Origin: Streptomyces sp. CMB-StM0423
GTDB taxonomy: Bacteria > Actinomycetota > Actinomycetes > Streptomycetales > Streptomycetaceae
NCBI RefSeq assembly: GCF_002847285.1
Contig: NZ_CP025407.1
Span: 2,544,501 to 2,608,500 of the forward strand
Direction: 5' to 3'
DNA length: 64,000 nt
A model generated the notes under the pieces. That model saw nothing but the letters and a program-made list of their open reading frames with translations. It had not been told where the DNA came from and searched no databases. Positions 60,940 to 64,000 of this stretch are shown piece by piece (the stretch's first letter is position 1; every line of letters begins with the position of its first letter). The position numbers and the translations under genes are program-made.

Positions 60940-62055
60940 CTAGCCGGGTGCCGCGAACCTGACCTCCGTCTTCTCCGCCTCCGGGGCGGCGAAGGCGAGC
61001 AGGTCCGCGGCCGCCGCCGCCAGCCGGTCCTTGTCGGCGCCGGACAGGGCCGTGAACGGCCGGAGTTCGACGGCGGCCGAGGTCCGCTTCAGCTCCGGCT
61101 GCCAGACGCCCGCGACGCGGCCGTCGAGCAGCATGGTGCCTCGGACGATGCCGTTCGCCGTGAACACCCGGCGCTCGTCGGCCTTGTCGATGATCCGCGT
61201 GCGGTCCGCGTGTGCGAGGAGCACGTTGTCGAACGGGCCGAGGAGCCGCGGCGGCACCGGGGCGGCGGGGTCGGGCAGTTCGGTGCCGGCGAGGTCGAAC
61301 AGCTCCCGCCCCGTCGTGTCCCGGTACGTCACGAGCCGCGGGCGCAGCCGGTCGAAGACCACCTTGAGCCGGGTCAGCGACAGCCACTTCTGCGCGTCGG
61401 CGGCCGAGGCGGGCCCGTAGGCGGCGAGATAGCGCAGCACGGTCTCGTCCGCCGCGGTGTCGGTGGCGGAGGAGGCGCCGAGCCACTGGTCGGCGTGGGC
61501 GTACACGAGCCCGCCGCTCTCGCCCCAGACCCCGCGCGGCGGCACCTGCACCAGCGGCAGCAGCGAACGGGCCAGGTACGCCAGGTCGTTCGGCTCCGCG
61601 TCCGGCCAGCGGGCGGCGAGCCGCGCGCCCAGTTCGTCGTTGTGCAGCGGCCCGGCGGCCAGCGCCGTGCGAGCCGCGTCGGCCAGCTCGGGCGGGTCGA
61701 GCCCGGGGACCTTGCGGCCCGCGGTGGTGGCGAGCAGCGTCCTGTCGAGGTACGGCTGCACGACGGCCCGCAGCCGCAGCGCGTCGCGGGCGCTGACGAG
61801 GTGGATCGTGCCGCGCATCATGACCACCCGCACCGCCTGCCGGCCGGTCAGCAGCGCCGAAAGGTCGTCGGTGCCGAAGCCCGCGAGCCGGCTCCAGAGC
61901 TGGTAGTACGGGGCGTCGCCGGACTGCGCCTGGAGCGCCACGAGATGCTCGACGGCGTCCAGCGGCGGCGCCTCGTGCCGCTCGACGAGCCACTGCCGGT
62001 GCAGCAGGGCGCGGCCCAGCGCGCGGGCGTCGAGGACGGTGCCGGGCGAGGTCAT
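60940..62055 (-). CDS. winged-helix DNA-binding protein (AlkX/YcaQ-related)
   Basis: The 371-residue protein belongs to the winged-helix family that includes glycosylase-like YcaQ/AlkX proteins: DARALGRALLHRQWLVERH, HLVALQAQSGDAPYYQLWSRL, VVMMRGTIHLVSARDALRLR in pattern, and the conserved C-terminal LLGPFDNVLLAHADR and GTMLLDGRVAGVWQ. YcaQ unhooks DNA interstrand crosslinks; most actinobacterial relatives are uncharacterised. ATG 62055 follows AAAGGGAACGCGC. The truncated TetR gene downstream may once have been linked to it. Confidence 0.88.
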   Translation of the reverse strand: MTSPGTVLDARALGRALLHRQWLVERHEAPPLDAVEHLVALQAQSGDAPYYQLWSRLAGFGTDDLSALLTGRQAVRVVMMRGTIHLVSARDALRLRAVVQPYLDRTLLATTAGRKVPGLDPPELADAARTALAAGPLHNDELGARLAARWPDAEPNDLAYLARSLLPLVQVPPRGVWGESGGLVYAHADQWLGASSATDTAADETVLRYLAAYGPASAADAQKWLSLTRLKVVFDRLRPRLVTYRDTTGRELFDLAGTELPDPAAPVPPRLLGPFDNVLLAHADRTRIIDKADERRVFTANGIVRGTMLLDGRVAGVWQPELKRTSAAVELRPFTALSGADKDRLAAAAADLLAFAAPEAEKTEVRFAAPG

Positions 62056-62186
62056 GCGCGTTCCCTTTCGTCGTGCAGGCGTACGAGCATGCCACCGGTG
62101 ATCCGCCGACGGCCCGGCCGCCCGCCGTACCGGCGGCGGCAACGGCAGGAGCAGCAAGAGGCGCGTACCGGCTGCCGGCCGCCCCG

Positions 62187-63182
62187 CTAGCCGTCCTCCG
62201 CTTGCGCCGCGGGCCGCGGCGTCGTCCGTACCGCGCCGATGCTCGCCGCGATCACCATGCCGATCGCCGCGCACTGCACCGCCGTGAGCCCCTGGTCCAG
62301 CACCAGGTACCCGGCGAGCGCCGCGACCGCCGGCGCCAGGCTCATCATCAGCGCGAACGTCGCGGCGGGCAGCCGGCGCAGGGCGAACTGGTCCAGCGCG
62401 TACGGCAGCCCCGACGACATCACCGCCACCACCAGGCCCAGCCCCAGCGTCGCCGGGTCCACCAGCCGGCTCCCCGCACTCGCCACCCCGACCGGCAGGC
62501 TGATCACCGCGCCCACCGACATCGCGATCGCCAGCCCGTCCGCCCGCGGGAAGCGCGCCCCGGCCCGTGCGCTCATCAGGATGTACGTCGCCCACATGCA
62601 GCCCGCGCCGAGAGCGAACGCGACGCCCACCGGGTCCAGGCCGCCGAAGCCGCCGCCGCTCAGCAGCATCACCCCGCCCAGCGCCAGCGCCGCCCACAGC
62701 AGGCTCGCCACCCGCCGGCCGGCGAGCACGGACAGCGTCAGCGGCCCGAGCACCTCCAGCGTGACCGCGGCGCCCAGCGGGATCCGGTCGATGGCCTGGT
62801 AGATGGCCAGGTTCATGCCGCCCAGCGCGACGCCGAAGCCGCACAGCACGGCCCAGTCGCCCCGCGAGTGGCCCCGCAGCCGGGGCCGGAAGATCAGCAT
62901 CAGCAGGGCCGCGGCGAGCGTCAGCCGCAGCGTCACCACGCCCAGCGCGCCCGCCCGCGGGAACAGCAGTGCGGCGACCGCGGCGCCGAACTGCGTGGAC
63001 AGCGCGCCGGTCACCACCAGCGCGACACCGCCCAGCCGCCCGCGGGCACCGCCGCCGAGCCGCCCGGCACGTACCCCCGCGGCGGCCGTGCCGGCGGGCA
63101 CGGGGCCCGAGGCAGGGGCGGTGACAGAAGCGGAAGCGGCAGCAGGAGCGGAAGCGGCGGGACCGGGGCTCTGGGAGGTCAC
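62187..63182 (-). CDS. EamA/RhtA-family drug-metabolite exporter
   Basis: The 331-residue membrane protein has a cytoplasmic Ala/Pro/Gly-rich N-terminus of about 45 residues and ten helices in two EamA repeats (GGVALVVTGALSTQFGAAVAALLF; FALGAGCMWATYILMSARAGA), with the conserved VTLRLTLAAALLMLI and LEVLGPL segments. It resembles RhtA, which exports homoserine/threonine. GTG 63182 is the first plausible start. The divergent LysR gene, 68 bases away, is the likely regulator. Confidence 0.92.
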   Translation of the reverse strand: MTSQSPGPAASAPAAASASVTAPASGPVPAGTAAAGVRAGRLGGGARGRLGGVALVVTGALSTQFGAAVAALLFPRAGALGVVTLRLTLAAALLMLIFRPRLRGHSRGDWAVLCGFGVALGGMNLAIYQAIDRIPLGAAVTLEVLGPLTLSVLAGRRVASLLWAALALGGVMLLSGGGFGGLDPVGVAFALGAGCMWATYILMSARAGARFPRADGLAIAMSVGAVISLPVGVASAGSRLVDPATLGLGLVVAVMSSGLPYALDQFALRRLPAATFALMMSLAPAVAALAGYLVLDQGLTAVQCAAIGMVIAASIGAVRTTPRPAAQAEDG

Positions 63183-63250
63183 GCCCCCACGCTACGAGCA
63201 CGCGCTCCCTACGTGAAATGCATAACCGGCTGCGATTATGCTGCCGAAGC

Positions 63251-64000
63251 ATGACGGTGGAGCTGCGGCACCTGCGCGCCTTCCTCGCCATCGCCGAGGA
63301 GGGCAGCATCACCCGCGCCGCCGCCCGGCTCGGTGCCGGCCAGCCCACCGTCTCCCGCACCCTGCGCCGCCTGGAAGACCACATGGGCGTGCTCCTCGTC
63401 GACCGCTCCACCCACCACCTGGAGCTGACCCGCGAGGGCCGCGCGTTCCTCGACCGCGCCCGCGCCGCCGTCGCCGCGGCGGACGCCGCGCTGGACCCGG
63501 CGGGACTCGTCGTACGCCCCCTGCGCCTCGGCCACTCCTGGGCCGCCCTCGGCGACGAGACCACCGCCCTGCTGCGCCGCTGGGACGAGGAGCACCCCGG
63601 CGTGCCGCTGGAGCTGCTGCGCATCGACGACCGCTGCGCGGGCCTGGCCCGCGGCCGCGTCGACGTCGCCCTGCTGCGCGCGCCCGCCGCCGGCTGCCGG
63701 GCCCGTACCGAACTGCTGCGCACCGAGCCCCGCGTCGCCGCCGTGCCCGCGGACAGCCCGCTCGCCGCCCCCGGCCGCGGGCCCCTCGCCCTCGCCGACC
63801 TCGCCCACCTGCCGCTGGCCGTCAACACCGTCTCCGGCATCACCACCCCGGCACTCTGGCCGCAGGGGCACCGTCCGCGCCGCACCGTCGAGGTCGCCAA
63901 CACCGACGACTGGCTCGCCGCCATCGCCGCGGGACGCGCCGTGGGCGTCACCACTACGGCCACCGCGCAGGCGCACCGCCATCACTCGGTTGCCTACGTC
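63251..64000 (+). CDS. LysR-family regulator (partial, cut by window end)
   Basis: The first 250 codons are present. The N-terminal helix-turn-helix (ELRHLRAFLAIAEEGSITRAAARLG; QPTVSRTLRRLEDHMGVLLVDR) is typical of LysR proteins, followed by the effector-binding domain (RPLRLGHSWAALGDE; VDVALLR). It is divergent from the EamA exporter, the classical arrangement for a LysR regulator and its target. ATG 63251 starts TVELRHLR. The C-terminal end lies beyond the window. Confidence 0.92.
   Translation, partial: MTVELRHLRAFLAIAEEGSITRAAARLGAGQPTVSRTLRRLEDHMGVLLVDRSTHHLELTREGRAFLDRARAAVAAADAALDPAGLVVRPLRLGHSWAALGDETTALLRRWDEEHPGVPLELLRIDDRCAGLARGRVDVALLRAPAAGCRARTELLRTEPRVAAVPADSPLAAPGRGPLALADLAHLPLAVNTVSGITTPALWPQGHRPRRTVEVANTDDWLAAIAAGRAVGVTTTATAQAHRHHSVAYV

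Overview
The window is high-GC actinomycete DNA. Codon third positions are almost always G or C, GTG starts are common, Shine-Dalgarno motifs are strong, and neighbouring genes often overlap by ATGA or GTGA. The gene content is typical of Streptomyces or a close relative: a partial conservon, Ni-superoxide dismutase with its processing protease, a fused 2-oxoglutarate decarboxylase/dehydrogenase (kgd/sucA), a HAIR-controlled lon, DUF4097/PadR and an ECF sigma/DGPF pair. As I recall it, the order lon - two-component pair - kgd ... malic enzyme - sodX/sodN matches the core chromosome of Streptomyces coelicolor, so this is probably core chromosome carrying accessory insertions. I saw no tRNA, rRNA, transposase, integrase or CRISPR array.

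Layout. 1-5.4 kb: envelope and signalling genes, with an NlpC/P60 protein lacking its catalytic Cys, a two-gene conservon remnant and a PP2C-like protein. 5.5-9.1 kb: an esterase divergent from an OhrR-like regulator, a second MarR gene and a secreted GH25 lysozyme. 9.1-12.7 kb: a polymorphic-toxin locus (Imm52 immunity protein and a Tox-REase-5 toxin split by a frameshift), then a lipoprotein beside a truncated partner gene. 12.8-22.3 kb: lon with a HAIR operator, a spermidine-synthase-like protein, an OmpR/histidine kinase pair and kgd, closed by two strong hairpins.

22.3-34.6 kb is the most interesting part. Seven minus-strand genes encode a Trypco1 protein, a trypsin-like protease with a VMAP-type C-terminus, a MoxR AAA+ ATPase, a SAV_2336/vWA-like TPR protein, a small FxsA-like precursor peptide, an FxsB-type radical SAM maturase and a TIR-like/NB-ARC/TPR protein (FxsT). 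This is a vWA-MoxR-VMAP conflict system combined with a cyclophane-RiPP module. Its precursor peptide does not end in the FxSxx motif that names the family.

34.7-40.4 kb holds small genes, a frameshifted gene, a DUF4097-PadR operon with a clear operator, a fibronectin-III lipoprotein and a 1.57-kb gene-free repeat island with three repeat families and a cruciform-like element. 40.4-50.4 kb is central metabolism and redox: quinone-reductase-like oxidoreductase, polar amino-acid ABC transporter, malic enzyme with a structured leader, aldo/keto reductase/TetR, methyltransferase, a CGNR regulator, and sodX/sodN, with an 80-bp direct duplication between the CGNR gene and sodX. 50.5-64 kb: lipoproteins, an orphan N6-methylase-like protein with an altered motif IV, a membrane protein coupled to a Ser/Thr kinase, an ECF42-type sigma factor with its DGPF partner, a Tat-exported amidase, a truncated TetR gene, a winged-helix protein, an EamA exporter and a LysR gene cut by the window end.
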